The position numbers and the translations under genes were made by a program. Of a stretch of 64,000 nt of DNA, positions 22,550 through 35,600 are shown piece after piece. Positions within the stretch are counted from its first letter, which is position 1, and every line of letters starts with the position of its first letter. The stretch spans positions 44,502,895-44,566,894 of the forward strand of contig OY855905.1 in the NCBI GenBank assembly GCA_963693305.1. Direction: 5' to 3'. This DNA is from Meandrina meandrites. Its lineage: Eukaryota; Cnidaria; Anthozoa; Scleractinia; Meandrinidae. Under the pieces are notes generated by a model. That model was not told where the DNA came from, did no database searches, and saw nothing but the letters and a program-made list of their open reading frames with translations.

Positions 22550-23577
22550 ATATAGACACATGCGTTCGAGGTTCGAGTGGCAGGGTATTCTGCAGTTAAG
22601 TGGTAAGCTCAATGTTCTTGTTATTATGCATTTCAGATTCATCGTCCTTTTATTACTTTACTTTAGGATTATTAAATCGGTTTCCAGCACTCAGTAAAGA
22701 CATGTTAAAACGCATAAGAACGTTAAAAGTCTTTAGAAAGGGTTCAACACTTACCGCAGCTTACCGCTATTAACACATGACTATAAATCCTTCGTTCGCT
22801 ACTCCGTCTGAAACATTCGCTTTGTTCAGTGACGATTTAAGAAAAAATAACTTTAACAACACTGTGGAAGCGATATCTAAAAAAAAACTACGCACAACAC
22901 GATGCTCACGTGTCCCACACGAACGACTTCTCGTCGACAAGCGCTCCAAACGAAAAGACAAGCCAAAGCTTGCATGTGATTGGTTCGGTACATTGCGGTA
23001 CGGAAGTGATCGAGAGTAGCCAATCACAGAGCCGCTTTGGATCGGTGCAGTACTACTGGTTGTTGTTGTTGTTTGATGAACCCTCGACTTCTAAGTCGTA
23101 CTCGACCTCTGCGGCCTCAGAGTCCGAGCTAGAGTAATAGCTAGAATCGCTGGACGACATTATAAGTGCGTTTGAATATTCGAACTTTTGTTGAGTCAAA
23201 TAAAAGTTCTTTTGACGAAAAACTAACCCTCAGTACTCTATCCCACACACAAAACAACGTGAGAGTTACTGGAGCGACGCTGGCAATGGCCTGGAATGAC
23301 GTCACTAGTCCCATTCTCCCGAATGCTCGGTCGTGCTGTTAACAGCGCCAACTTTAAAAATTCGTAAAAAAATTCGGGTTTTAACCGAATTCAAAAATTT
23401 TTGCGACATTTTTCCCAATTCCATACAGAGATCTGATTAGTTTTTTGGGGTTATAGGCACTTTAAACACGGAGCGAGCCTATAAAAAGGCCCCGTCTAGC
23501 ACTTTGTTAGCTTCAATTTTAAAAAGTCGTGTCAGAGTAACGGTCGTGAAAAAGAAGAGCTCCGCAAATTTTGCTTT
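22550..23577. other. No gene seen
   Basis: AT-rich with a short GTTGTT run near 23061 and an imperfect palindrome around 23365-23400 (AAATTCG / CGAATT). No coding support. Confidence 0.45.
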
Positions 23578-23581
23578 TTAA

Positions 23582-25197
23582 AGGAGAACGGAAGACCAGA
23601 ATTCATATTTTATATAACCACTGGAAATCATAGAAATAGCTTAGATTTGTAGAAAACAACAAGTAAAAGCGAATTTTTCCTACCAAAATTGACGAAAATG
23701 GTTAAAACTTGTAGTCTTTTTTCACAGTTGAACGTCCGCCATTTTGAACATATTTTCTTCCGGTTACTTCCAAAAAAGGAATGTCAGCTCACGTGTTTTT
23801 ACGTCACTGCGCACTTGCAAATTTCTTCAGTTCAATGTTTTGTGCACTTCTGTGCATTTCGTGTTGTCTAACCAAATCTTTCGTTTTGACAACTGTAGCA
23901 CACTTACATTACGGCTAAGTTTAAGTCTTATTCATTTGAACCGATGGGAAAAAGCTTAGGATTCGAAGAAGACGTTGTTGAACGTGGAGATCAGCGAGAC
24001 GAGGAGGCGAAAATATGTCGTGGGCGAGTGTGATATTTGTGTTTAACTTGGAAGGCGAACAAGAAAGACAATGTTTATGCTGCCAGGAGATCAAGGAATC
24101 CACGAATTAAATTTCAGGTGAATAGTAATTTTGTATTCAGAAGATGATATTTGTATTTGAAAGCTAATAAACAGCCCTACTTTCGGTGAGAAGAAAACTG
24201 TTGTTTGATGTGTTTTGTTGTCACGAGTTTTTGCCACGAGCATTTGAGAAAGCGTTCGTGGTTCAATTGGCTGCGAAATAACCTGCTTACCGGTATATTA
24301 ATTTCGCTACGATGTACTGGGAGCTCTAAGCACCCTAGCAATCAAATGATCGGCTTAGAAAGGTTTATGACGGGAGCTATCTTTAATTTCACGGCTGTCA
24401 GACTAATAATATTTTTTAGATTCCTGAACTCGGTAAAGCCTCCAACATAATGCTTATTCACAAGGAATAGCTGATCGGTTTGTACCATGTTCTATTCAAG
24501 CTAATTATTTCATGCAAACGTTTCATAATACAAATGGAAACTGAGCAACTTAAATAGAATATTATACCCACTAGAGACAGTGTCATAAACATATATGTCG
24601 ATTTTACTTTTTAATTTACCTTCGCTTTCGCTTCTCTGACATTCGCTTTCAAGCTAAGCCTTCTGCATACACTACTTTAACGTGGGAATACGGTCGGTAC
24701 AGTAACTTTCTTTAACTCTTGTGTATGTTTTTTCGGATCCAAAGTTCGAGGCAGCGATCACTTTTAAGCAATTCTCTTCAAGGTTATCTGAACAATCATG
24801 ACATTGACTTGTTTAGGCGAATTCGCACTTTTAATTCGCGCCAGTAATTCATTGAGCAACGCTCCATTTGCCAGAGGTAATCGATGAAAGCTTCTGCTTC
24901 TGTATATGTATCTGGGCGTTTTTTTTACAACATCATAGAAGTGCACATTGAACTGTGATTTTTGTCGTCCGAGCTTGAAATTTCTATTGCGCAGTGACGT
25001 CATGCTTTGCAGTCAAGCCTTCAATATGGCGAACAAAATGGCGGACGTTCAAATTGCCCTGACGAGCACCTTTTTGCTGTCATAAGCGGGTTAAAACGTA
25101 AGTACAATTCCAAATACCTTAATATTTGCTTAACACACATCACATACTTTCATTTAAACTAGTTTAAAAAATTCGCATTTTTGTCTTCCGTTCTCCT
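23582..25197. mobile_element. 1.6-kb TTAA-flanked element, non-autonomous
   Basis: The ends are AGGAGAACGGAAGAC and its reverse complement GTCTTCCGTTCTCCT, with TTAA directly outside both (23578-23581 and 25198-25201). The inverted repeats are short (about 15-18 bp). Only small unrelated open frames occur inside, so there is no transposase. Superfamily assignment (piggyBac or Kolobok) rests on the TTAA target alone. Confidence 0.75.
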
Positions 25198-25201
25198 TTA
25201 A

Positions 25202-26059
25202 ATGCGTTCCCAGTTCATTTATGTGGAATTAACAAGCTCATATAGAATATATACTACCAATAATTATTTCCATACAAGCTAAAAGAAAATTTAAACAGAA
25301 TTTTTGGATTAATCCTGAAAATTCAAAATTCATGTCGACTACGCACACTGTTACGACATGAAAGCTCAAACGACTCAAACAGATAATGCCGAACACACCA
25401 ATGATAATGATTGTTTCAGTCAAGAATTCAAACAACAAGGATAACGAATTAATGCTTTGGAACACATCTCTATATTTCGAAATTAGGCAAACCAGGAGCT
25501 ACGCTCTTTACAAACGTTCTTGTTATACTATCGTGAAACGGGAACAATCACCAAATTCAATTTTGAAGAGACAAAATTAAAAACTACAAGTTTCGTTTGC
25601 TCTTTGGCTAGATTTTATGTGGCATATCTTTGACTAAAACCTTATTCTTCAGCAATAAGCGGATTAAGACTTCAGAAAATGAATTTATTTCTTAGAAAGG
25701 CCACAATATTTATTTGTTTACTTGCAACGCATTTATCCAATGTAATTCAGTATCGGTGCTAAGCTCAGGGCGCTTGTGGGCAGGAAATTCCGTGATTTCG
25801 CAAAACAATGCCTGATAGCTACAGGTATCTTTCGCTATTTCTAAACCTCGCTTTCGATTGTTTGCACCCAAACAACAACTGAGAATTTTATACACGAGAA
25901 TCTCGATGTTGTTTCTTGTAGCTAGTTTAGAAAACGAGATAAGTGCCAAAAGCCAGTTGATTTCATTTCCCAGCCAATGAAATCGTGTCATTGGAATCTG
26001 TGATTGGCAGGGATTGGCAGGCTGAACAGTTCAGCCTCGTTATAGAGGATCGCTCCGTG
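25202..26059. other. No gene seen
   Basis: AT-rich; small open frames on both strands without recognisable similarity. Confidence 0.45.
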
Positions 26060-26510
26060 TTTAAGCGCGGCGCGATAGCACAATTTTTGAAACCAATTAG
26101 TTCGGCAGGCTGAATTAAATTCGGCACGACTACTAAGCACGGCAGGGCTAGCCGTGCCGCACGGCAGTAGCGCCTTTTTGGTTCCAAACGGTGTGCTCTT
26201 GTTGTGCCGTAATAAATACATCAATCATTTTAACGTATTTTAAGTTATTTTGCAGCTTGTGGTTTGTTTGTTGTTTCTGATATAATTTGAATTTGGCGCG
26301 ACTGCATTTAATTCGACGTTTGAAACCCTTGCCGTGCTATCGTCATGCCACTGCCAGGCCAAATTCATTTGAGTTCGGCATGGCAGTACCATGACGTTTG
26401 GAACAGGCCTGAAGTTCTCGCGTCCTTATGACCGAGAAGTTTTGTTTGCAAATCGTTTTCGGTTACTGTGGCGAATCTGAATGGCTCAGCCAACCCTATA
26501 CTCTCAACCA
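26060..26510. repeat. Duplicated 5' flank of the CLN3-like gene, copy B
   Basis: Matches 632-1045. Several CGGCA/TGCCG blocks form short inverted repeats (GTTCCAAACG near 26180, ACGTTTGGAAC near 26393). It ends about 120 bp before the CLN3-like ATG and probably contains the promoter, although no TATA box was identified. Confidence 0.8.
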
Positions 26511-26631
26511 AGGTAGTGGCTATAATGTATAATAATGACACTGATTATTCATAATTTGTTGACTTATATGCTCTGCTGATAATTTATGCAGTCTGAAGCA
26601 CAGAGGTATTCGCTTACAGTCTGCTCTGAGG

Positions 26632-29600
26632 ATGGAAGACAAAACCACAGAAGAGAAATATTTTCAGCCCAACAGAATCAAAACAGTCGTGTGTTTTTTC
26701 ATCTTCGGCCTGATTAGCATGGTAATCAAGGAAATGATACTCACTGCAACTCAGGATATTTTAACTGGAAGTCACATTGCCTCATCTACCGTGATCTTAG
26801 CGGCCTCTCTACCTGAGATTTCGGTCAAAGTCTCCTGTCCGTGGTTTTGGCAAAACTGTTCCTACCTGATACGAACTGCAACTGTGGTCTTATTAGACAT
26901 CGGTGGTCTTCTAATAATTATTATTGCAAGTGACGTGCACTGGCGGCTTGTTGGTGTCGCAGTTGCATGCTCCGCTGGTGCTTTGGGTGAAATTACGTTT
27001 TTAGCGTTAACACCGTTTTATGGCGATATTGCAGCGAGTGCTGTTGCTGCTGGAATAGGAATGTCATCTTTGTTGGGGCCGTATTTCTACACAGGTCAGT
27101 AAAAACTTGAAGTTCTTTCGGTATCGTAAACATTTAATGCACGTTAAGACAAGAGCGTTTTCACATAAGGCGAAACTCTTGACTTATTGGCGTCACCATG
27201 CAGTTTAATGTCCAAGTTGGAACGATTTTATAATACAAACGTAATTAAATATCTCTGAACGCTTTTTAGAACAAGGCATACAGGCATTTTTTGCAGTTTA
27301 AACAACGGTATTTGGTTCCGTTTGACTAAATCAGGGGCGGAAGCGGAATCATAAGACTGGATATTCACGATTCCTGTCTTGTTTTACCTCAATGATTTAT
27401 GATTGAGGTAAATTTATAAATTTCATTTATAAATTTCATTCGATATTCATGATTCATTTTTCATTGTTTTCAACCAGTTTTCAAAATAACTTCTTGCCAG
27501 TTTCTCTTCTTTTCACTTACACGGCAGTTGCACATTCTCTAGTGTTTGTGTTGGTTCCCTACTAGCAAAGTCTGCATTTCCAAATGGAGACTTTGCTAGC
27601 ACGGAATTGATGTCGAATATTTTCTCTGAATTATGTCGTCAAATTATTTCTAAAATATTCACTTTGTGTAACATATCATTCACAGTGACACTCATGCCCA
27701 ATACTGTCGGCATGATACGAGTCTAAAAATACGTTTTACGAGTCGTACGAGTGGACAAGTTGACACCAGTTAAAAAAATACATTTTACAAGTTGTACGAG
27801 TGGACAGGTTTTGTCGACTGGACAAATAGAGCTGTCCAGTGGAAAAATGCATCTCATTAGTTCACTCAAAGAGCCGCAGCAAAAAGTTGTCGAGTCGAAC
27901 GAGTCGTACGAGTGGACAAAATTATTGTCAACTCGACAAAAATAATCTGTCGACTCGAAAATGCAAGAGTGTTACTCATGGAAACAAGCGTGTTACTTAA
28001 GAGGCTATGACTGAGAATTTCGAGAGTTGCTGGACAGGCTCGAAAAATCGAAAATCCTGATACTTTGTCTGAAGAACACCTATGGAGGACTATATTCAAA
28101 AATATTATTCTTATCTTCTAGGAATTTATAGGTTTTGAGAAATTCGGAAAAAACGAAAATACGGATTTCGCCTCATTAAATATGCAAAAAAATATGAGTA
28201 AAATTAGCAAAGTTCTCGATATTTTGATTGAAGCACTTTGCAATGTTATCAAACGAAATTAACTTAGAATAACAGCTTTACCTTTCCTCTTTCAAGCAAT
28301 GGGAACTTTTAATTTTTTTTTACACTTGTGAGGGTACCGCCGCCTTTTGAAAAACTGCTATACCGAACACTTAGGAAAACAGCAAAAATTGAGAAACTTT
28401 AGAGGCTCAAAATGCATCTTGGTATGTCCGATATCAAGTCGAAATAAACATTGTGCAAAAGTATGGTGTCTTAACTGTGATAATATGAAATAAAAAATCT
28501 GGGCAGTCGAGAAGCACACTGACAAGAAACACAAGTTCGCGGTGTACTTTCGTCTAATTTGCATAATGCTAATTTTCAAAGAAGTCTTCTGCTGAGCGAT
28601 CTAGTCTGCTTTATTCCAATTTGCAGGCTACGATTTGTAGAAAATACACAAACACGAGTTTAAACATGTTTTTACTGTGTTGATATATCAATGTTGTTTT
28701 GTGCTTACAAACAGTTTACATGAAAGCAAAGGGAAAAATCACAAGTCAGATCTACAATAGTCGCAATTGCGTGACCTGCGTCACGTTCTATAATTTTGTT
28801 TACTTTGCAACAAGAATATAAACAAGACTGTGAACTAACTACAGCAATAAACGTAAAAGAAAAGAAATCAATTTTAAGAACAGTAAAGCGTGCTTGTATT
28901 TCACATAATAAGCCCTTTACAATAAATACTCCTAACCTGCAGTTTGATAAACCAGCGGGCTGCGACCTCTTTGTTAAGAAACATTATCTGTTCTTTGATA
29001 TGAAATTCTGGCGGCCTCACAAAGCAAATGTTGACATGGCGGGAAAAATATTGACATGGCGGGAAAATTCCGCGGCCTCACAAAGCAAACGCGCATGGAA
29101 TGCACCTTGGAATGCACCTTCTCCCCCTCGCATATTCTCGTGTCGTCATGACAACGTCATGACGACACGAGACAACTAGCCTGTTGAGGATCTGAAACTT
29201 TTTTATTCTGATAACAATTCAAGTAACTAAGTTGCAATTTTCGGTTTACTCGTATTACGTTTGTCAAACATGGAAGACATGCGGTATGTCTTCTGACGTA
29301 CACGTATTTTGGTAAGCTAAGCTTTCATGTTATTGGTCTTATTGCCACATACCAACGGAAATTTTTGAAGTTCTGTCTGCTCATTAAAACAGCCTAAATA
29401 ATGCAGACCGTGAAAATGCAGACACTGCTGAAAAGGACGCTTATAATAAAAAAAAAACCTTAAACATGTATGAAAGATGTACCAACATTTCTCGAAGCGT
29501 ATATCTCGAAGCTTACTTGGAAAAAAATTATATAATTACATTTTTTAAACTTTAGTTCAGTTCAGTCCATAGTGCAGTTGTCTTCCTGCAGGGTATGGAG

Positions 29601-32600
29601 AGGTGTATCTAATTTGTACTGCAAGTGTAGGTTTTCACAAGATCTTCCAGAAGAGAGATGTAGGGGGGGGCTTTTTTCCTCTGATCATGTGGCAGTGAGA
29701 TGTTTAAGTTTTCGCACATAAGTTTCAAGACACAAAGTTTGAGATTTCCAAGGGTCTTGTCTTTGACCATTGAATAAATGTCATACTGGTCGTAGCTGGG
29801 TGCTGCAAATACAATGCAGCCATTACAGAAGTTTTGTTCATCTTCCATGGCAAGTATATCTTGGTCGCTTAGAGTTTCTTCTGGAGTGGTTTGCTGCTTT
29901 ATTTTGGCCGCCATTCCAGAGGAAAATGAAGCTACCTGTTGAGCTGTTAGGAACTCGGATACTATGAACAGGCGCTCTCCATTGGAACCTCGGGCTCTTC
30001 GCATTTTCTTCGCAATAGCTTCTGCAATTTCCATTATAGCAATTTCCGACGTTCCTTGAATAAACGAAACCGTCGAAACGGCCGAAACGAGCGAAACGAT
30101 TACCATTATTGAGAGCTAACCGTAAACAGGCTAACCTGAGTGATATTCAGGCTAACCGGAGTGCCATTCAGGCTAACCGGAGTGCCATTCAGGCTAACCG
30201 GAGTGTACATTGCACTCAGGTTAGCCTAAATAGCACTCACGCCTAAATTGCAGAAGCTATTGCGAAGAAAATGCGAAGAGCCGAGGTTCCAATGTAACGT
30301 GTGCTTCGGCGGTCGAAAGTCTCGTAAAGAACGAGAAATTTTGCTTTAAATTCGCCTATTCGGCTTTCCAGATGTGCTTGTGACCGACCCCGCGCCAACG
30401 GTCGTTACTCGTCCTCAACTCTGATTGGTCAATTTGAACCAAGTCACGCCCTGACAATGAGGATGAAACCAGATACTTGTCGTTGAGTAACGACCGTTGG
30501 CGCGGGGTCGGTCACAAGCACATCCGGAAAGCCGAATAGGCGAATTTAAAGCAAAATTTTTCGTTCTTTACGAGACTTTCGACCGCCGAAGCACACGTAT
30601 GTGGAGTGAAATTTATTGGGCTTTATGAAACTGTTGGTTTTATTGCGATTCGGGACTTTTCCTTTTGAGGAGAGAGCGATTTGTGGAGTGAGCTCTGGCC
30701 AGCGATCGATGGAGTGGTCTGCCTTTCCTTCTTTTTAGAAGGGGAGTCAACGACTTCGAATAACTTCGCTAAATGGCGTCGGAATGGCTTCTAATTCGGC
30801 ACAAGACACAAGCAAGCGACACATTTGAGATAGGTAAACTTTATTTCAAAATAGATTGTTATTTACCCGATTTTAGAAAATCCCTGATTCTCCCATACAT
30901 TTCTCTATATACACAAGTTGTCGCATACACCACGTATGTAGAGTCGGCCGCCGAAGGCCTCTCAAAAACACATCAAAAAGACGACTTTTGAGCTTGGGAA
31001 GCCTGTGGTTGAATGAAACACGCGAGGAAAGCGAGCGAGACAGTTTTCTTCTGAAGATTTTCCTCGGAAAATCTCCTCGTAAATCGTCTTTTCATCTTGG
31101 AAAATTGTGACAACAATTAAGGTTTACGGGAAGATCCGAGGCAATAGCTTTTCTGGAAATTATACGCCTTGTGCAAGACAAGCTAAGCAAGTGTTTACAT
31201 TTTGTACTTGTTTACGGCTCCACGGCTGTCATCAAGACTACTACATTATGCTGAAACGAAATTGCACTCAGAGTCAATGAAGTTTATTGAAGTATAAAAG
31301 GACGAGATCAGGATTGAAAGGTAACAAACTTCTATCGAAGTGCTAAGCCTAATTTTACGTCGAACACTGAGTGAAATTGTGTCAGTTTTCTGGTCTTCCC
31401 GTAAATTATTTGCTGCTTTTCTTCTTCGTTAAGTCGCTCTTGTTGTACATTTACAAGTATTTTTAATTAAACACTTCGCATCAATTCTTTCAGTTTTACG
31501 TAGTTGAGTCAACTATGGCATTTTGTGGTATTTGTGTGGTTTTAGGGAAGGCACTATCGATTATTTCTTGTATAAGCTTATAAACCTCGCCAAATTTGCC
31601 ATTTTTCTGATGGAACTTTCGCTTCCCGCAGGAAAATTTTTAAACTGAGCGGCACTTGCAGCACTCATTTCCCATATAAGGTCAAACGCAGGTATAATGG
31701 CTGATAACCGAGATCTAGTGAACCAATCAGAAAGCTAGAATTGCATTATCCGAGGTTGAGAATTTAATAAACATGAATATACCTCGTTCTATCCTCCACG
31801 AACCGAAATAAGCGTGTTGTTAAAACACATGAATATGGAAACAAGCGCGTTACACGTAAAAAATCCTCAACAAGCGTGTTACACAGTGAAGTTGGTAAAG
31901 GATGAAGATGTGAAGCCAAGGGTGTATTCGGGTTTTTCGCGTTTCCTGTAGGGGTCTAGGGACATGCTCCTCATGAAAATGTTGAGAAATTTCCGGCCAC
32001 TTCTGTGATATTTTTAATTTGTTAAGAAGATTAGCAGTTTACATTCTGTATTCACACGGCTCCAGTGTCGATGGAAACGTTTATTTGTTATTCATGATTC
32101 TTTTAGCAATCTCTCGTTATTCACGATTCCCAGGTTTCATGATTCCTACCAATTTTGAAGCTATCATTTACGGTTCCGCTTCCACTCCCGATTCTAAAAA
32201 TAATGTAACTGCTGCGAACTAAATCATCAACCGTTATTTTCCTCGGTTGGCTTTTACAGGGAACGATAAACAAAACCGCATATTTTATTACACACAGTTC
32301 TTTCTTCAAAGGGAAACAATTACCAAACAACAGCCTCGTGGATGAGCAAAACGCTGTCTCTGCACAGGTACACCAAGCATGATATTTGCATATATTAAAA
32401 TGGCGGTCTTAATATAAGAATTTGTATGGGTTTTTAAACGGGGAACTTTGAACAATAAATAAAGGCGAAATTGCTAAATAAAGTCGATTAAACATAACAT
32501 GGTGTTGTTTGCTAACGTTGCGGCGTGTTTGCAAGCAATTTGGAGCTATTTTACGTCTATTTACTATTACCGGGGGTAGCTACTATAACCGTGTATAATA

Positions 32601-35600
32601 ATATGAGGGGTATAGAATGGTAAAAACCGAGACTCGCCGAGATGCCGAGACCCTCACTTAAAATCCGAGACCGAGACTTACAATTTTTTTTTCAAATCCG
32701 AGCCCGAGACACCGCGATTCAAAAATCCGAGCGCGAGACACCGTGATCTAGAAATCCCAGCGCGAGACTATTACAACGCTAGTCTAACGCTCTGTAGTTC
32801 TCTGCTTTGCTGTTGTTGTTGCCGTTGTTTTGTGACGGTTCAAACTGATTAAAACTTTCGCTTGTATTGCGAGACTCGGAGACTCAATTCCAAAATTCGA
32901 GATTCCGAGACGAGAGTTTTTTTTTGCGAGCTCGAGATTCCGAGACTCTAGTTTGCTACGCCGAGATTTCGAGACTCGCCTAAAATTTTCCGAGAACCAT
33001 GAATTTTCAAGGACCATTCTATACCCCTAATATGACAAGGTAGGACACTTCCGTCGCTTCTAGCGTTCGACACGTGTTGAAATAAGCTCAAATTTCACCC
33101 ACAAAAATAGTTTTGGCTGTCATTCGGATCCGCATGTGAATGAAACAATGACAGTCGAATGTTTTTCTGAAAACGTCTTACTCATACCTCGCATATCCCG
33201 GCAACTAGTGGCTTCTGAAAATCAAAAATCTGTTCAAAATAGCCGCCATATAGGCCGTGTCGCTCACGACAGTAACAAAATAGCCCGAAATAGACTGGAC
33301 ACCATTCAAATTAAACCCCAGCGGAGAGGGACACGCTATTTTTGCTCGCGCTTCAATTTATTTCCACTACCACACGGTGAGGACAAAATTGACGCCTCGT
33401 CAAATCGTCCACTTGTGACAACAGGCACACGGGACGTGAATCGCGTGTCTGAAGATAATGCTTTCAAAACTAGAACGCTCTCTGCCAGGATTAAGAAGAA
33501 GCCAAATGCTACGAGCCAGGAAGTAAGTAAGGGAATCGTGTAACTATTTCCTGCTATGCTATGCTTCAATCCGAGGGTCGCACTTCTTATAAGAAAAAAG
33601 GGTTATCCGAAGCGTATCAAAGCACTAAGGTGCTTACTAATTTGTTAAATGCATAAATTTTCCCATCTTGTTATTATTTTTTTATTATTATGTAAAGACT
33701 AAAAATTACACGCTCACATTTTTGACTGCATGGTCAATAAGTTTCAGAAAAACGGTAAATGTATAAACAGACTGACACAGTTAGATGGTTTCAGAGTTCG
33801 TGAAAAACAAGAATACATAAACGAAAAGTAGCTTTAAGTAAACAAATTTATTTTAATTATTATCAATGTTATATATATTATTGTCAAAATATTTAGACTT
33901 CAAGTGTATTCGATTCGGCTTCGCGTGTAAACGGCGGTAAAATTTCAAAAATTCGTCGGCAGACAAAATCCAAATACAGAAAGTTTTAATCCTTATGATA
34001 TACACACCTGGTAATTTGAAAATACATGCAGGACACGAGGTTCTACTTACGCTTGCAGGCACTGCATGCTGTCAAACATGTTGTCACGCGTGGACGATAT
34101 GACGACTGAGCCGTCAATTTTGTTCTCAGCCCCTCTCCGCTGGGGTTTAATTTGACTGGTGTCCAGTCTATTTCGGGCTATTTTGTTACTGTCGTGAGCG
34201 ACACGGCCTATCTGGCGGCTATTTTGAACAGATTTTTGATTTTCAGAAGCCACTAGTTGCCGGGATATGCGAGGTATGAACAAGACGTTTTCAGAAAAAC
34301 ATTCGTGTGTCATTATTTCATTCGCATTCGGATCCAAATGACAGCCAAAACTATTTTTGTGAGTGAAATTTGAGCTTATTTCAACACGTGTCGAACGCTA
34401 GAAGCGACTGAAGTGCCCTACCTTGTCATATTATTATCCCGGGGGGGGGGGGGGGGGGGGGGTACTCCCATATATGGGCTATACGGGTATGTGCCGCTCA
34501 ACAGGGTATGTTTTTTGCTTCTCTGACTCTGAAACAGGGTATATTTTATTTCAGGTTTGACTCTGGAATAGTATCGAATTTCTCCTAGAATCCTGATTAA
34601 CCACGGTCTAGTATAGCTAACTCCGCTCCCCTCCGTCGCTTGCTTTGTGATATCTGCTGTTTCCCGTGGTATTCCACAAAAAAGGCCATTTTCGTTGCGT
34701 GATCGGTCACGTCACGTACGTTATCGATCGTGTCTCCCATTTCTGTAACCTATTTAACCAGTACATTAACCAGTTATTCATTCAACAGTTGAGTTAAATA
34801 AATGTTCATTTAACTATTAAAAGTCGCTCCGATTTCACTCTGGATCACATACGCATTAGTTGCTTTGCTTCAAGTCTGGAACAGGGTACCTTTTTTGCAA
34901 TTTTTCTCTGGAACAGGGTCGCAAATTCATCATTTTTACTCTGGAACAGGTCAAGAGTCTCAGGGAGTCAAAAGGAGTACCCCTCCCCCCGGGATTATTA
35001 TATAGTAGCTAATAGTAAATACACGTAAAATAGCTCCAAATTGCTTGCAAACACGCTGTAACGTTAGCAAACAACACTATGTTATGTTTCATCGACTTTA
35101 TTTAGCAATTTCGCCTTTATTTATTGTTCAAAAGTTCCCCGTTTAAAAACCCATACAAATTCTTATATTAAGACCGCCATTTTAGTATATGCAAATATCA
35201 TGCTTGGTCTACCCGTCTCTGCATGTTATAAAACTCCACTGACCCCAACACTTCGTTCACCATTAAAATTGAAAACAATGAACAAGTCACCATAAAAGAA
35301 TGTTGGTTTTTCACAGTAATATAACGTGCACGGATACCATTATTATGGTACACTGAGGGAACCAGCAAACACGGGCTAATACTTTGATTTTATTATCATA
35401 AAAGGAATCTGAACGACCACACTCGTTCTTTCTCACTAGTAAATGGTAGGAAAAAAGTAGAGAATTAGCTCCAATTTAATTAAAGTGTTGGAAGATAACA
35501 CTGGAATTTCTTACTTTGGTCGGGGACCGTACAACGCAAACGAGAAAAACAGTTCTTTGAAGATCCGGTGGGACAAACCCAGGACTTCCGGATTAGATCA

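Larger units (their letters stand above)
32365..35214. mobile_element. 2.85-kb fold-back element with 9-bp target duplication and two nested insertions
   Basis: GTCTCTGCA lies outside both ends (32356-32364 and 35215-35223). The ends share ACCAAGCATGATATTTGCAT inverted, and the arms match over 700-800 bp once two nested insertions are removed (32607-33027 in the left arm, 34438-34993 in the right). The 9-bp duplication and long inverted repeats fit Mutator-like (MULE) elements. No transposase is present. It lies in the CLN3-like intron. Confidence 0.85.

Noticed and set aside
30050..30106. Run of GAAAC motifs as a ribozyme
   Set aside because: No CTGANGA core nearby; it is a simple CGAAAC repeat overlapping the start of the 165-codon frame.
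27337..32200. One large element spanning most of the CLN3-like intron, bounded by GGAAGCGGAA inverted ends
   Set aside because: The end match is about 15 bp with mismatches and no target duplication was found.
33136..34337. Matching open frames in both arms of the 32.4-35.2 kb element (135 and 96 codons)
   Set aside because: In the compared stretch the arm differences I can see all change the amino acid and none is silent, so there is no sign of selection on a protein. The frames follow from arm duplication.
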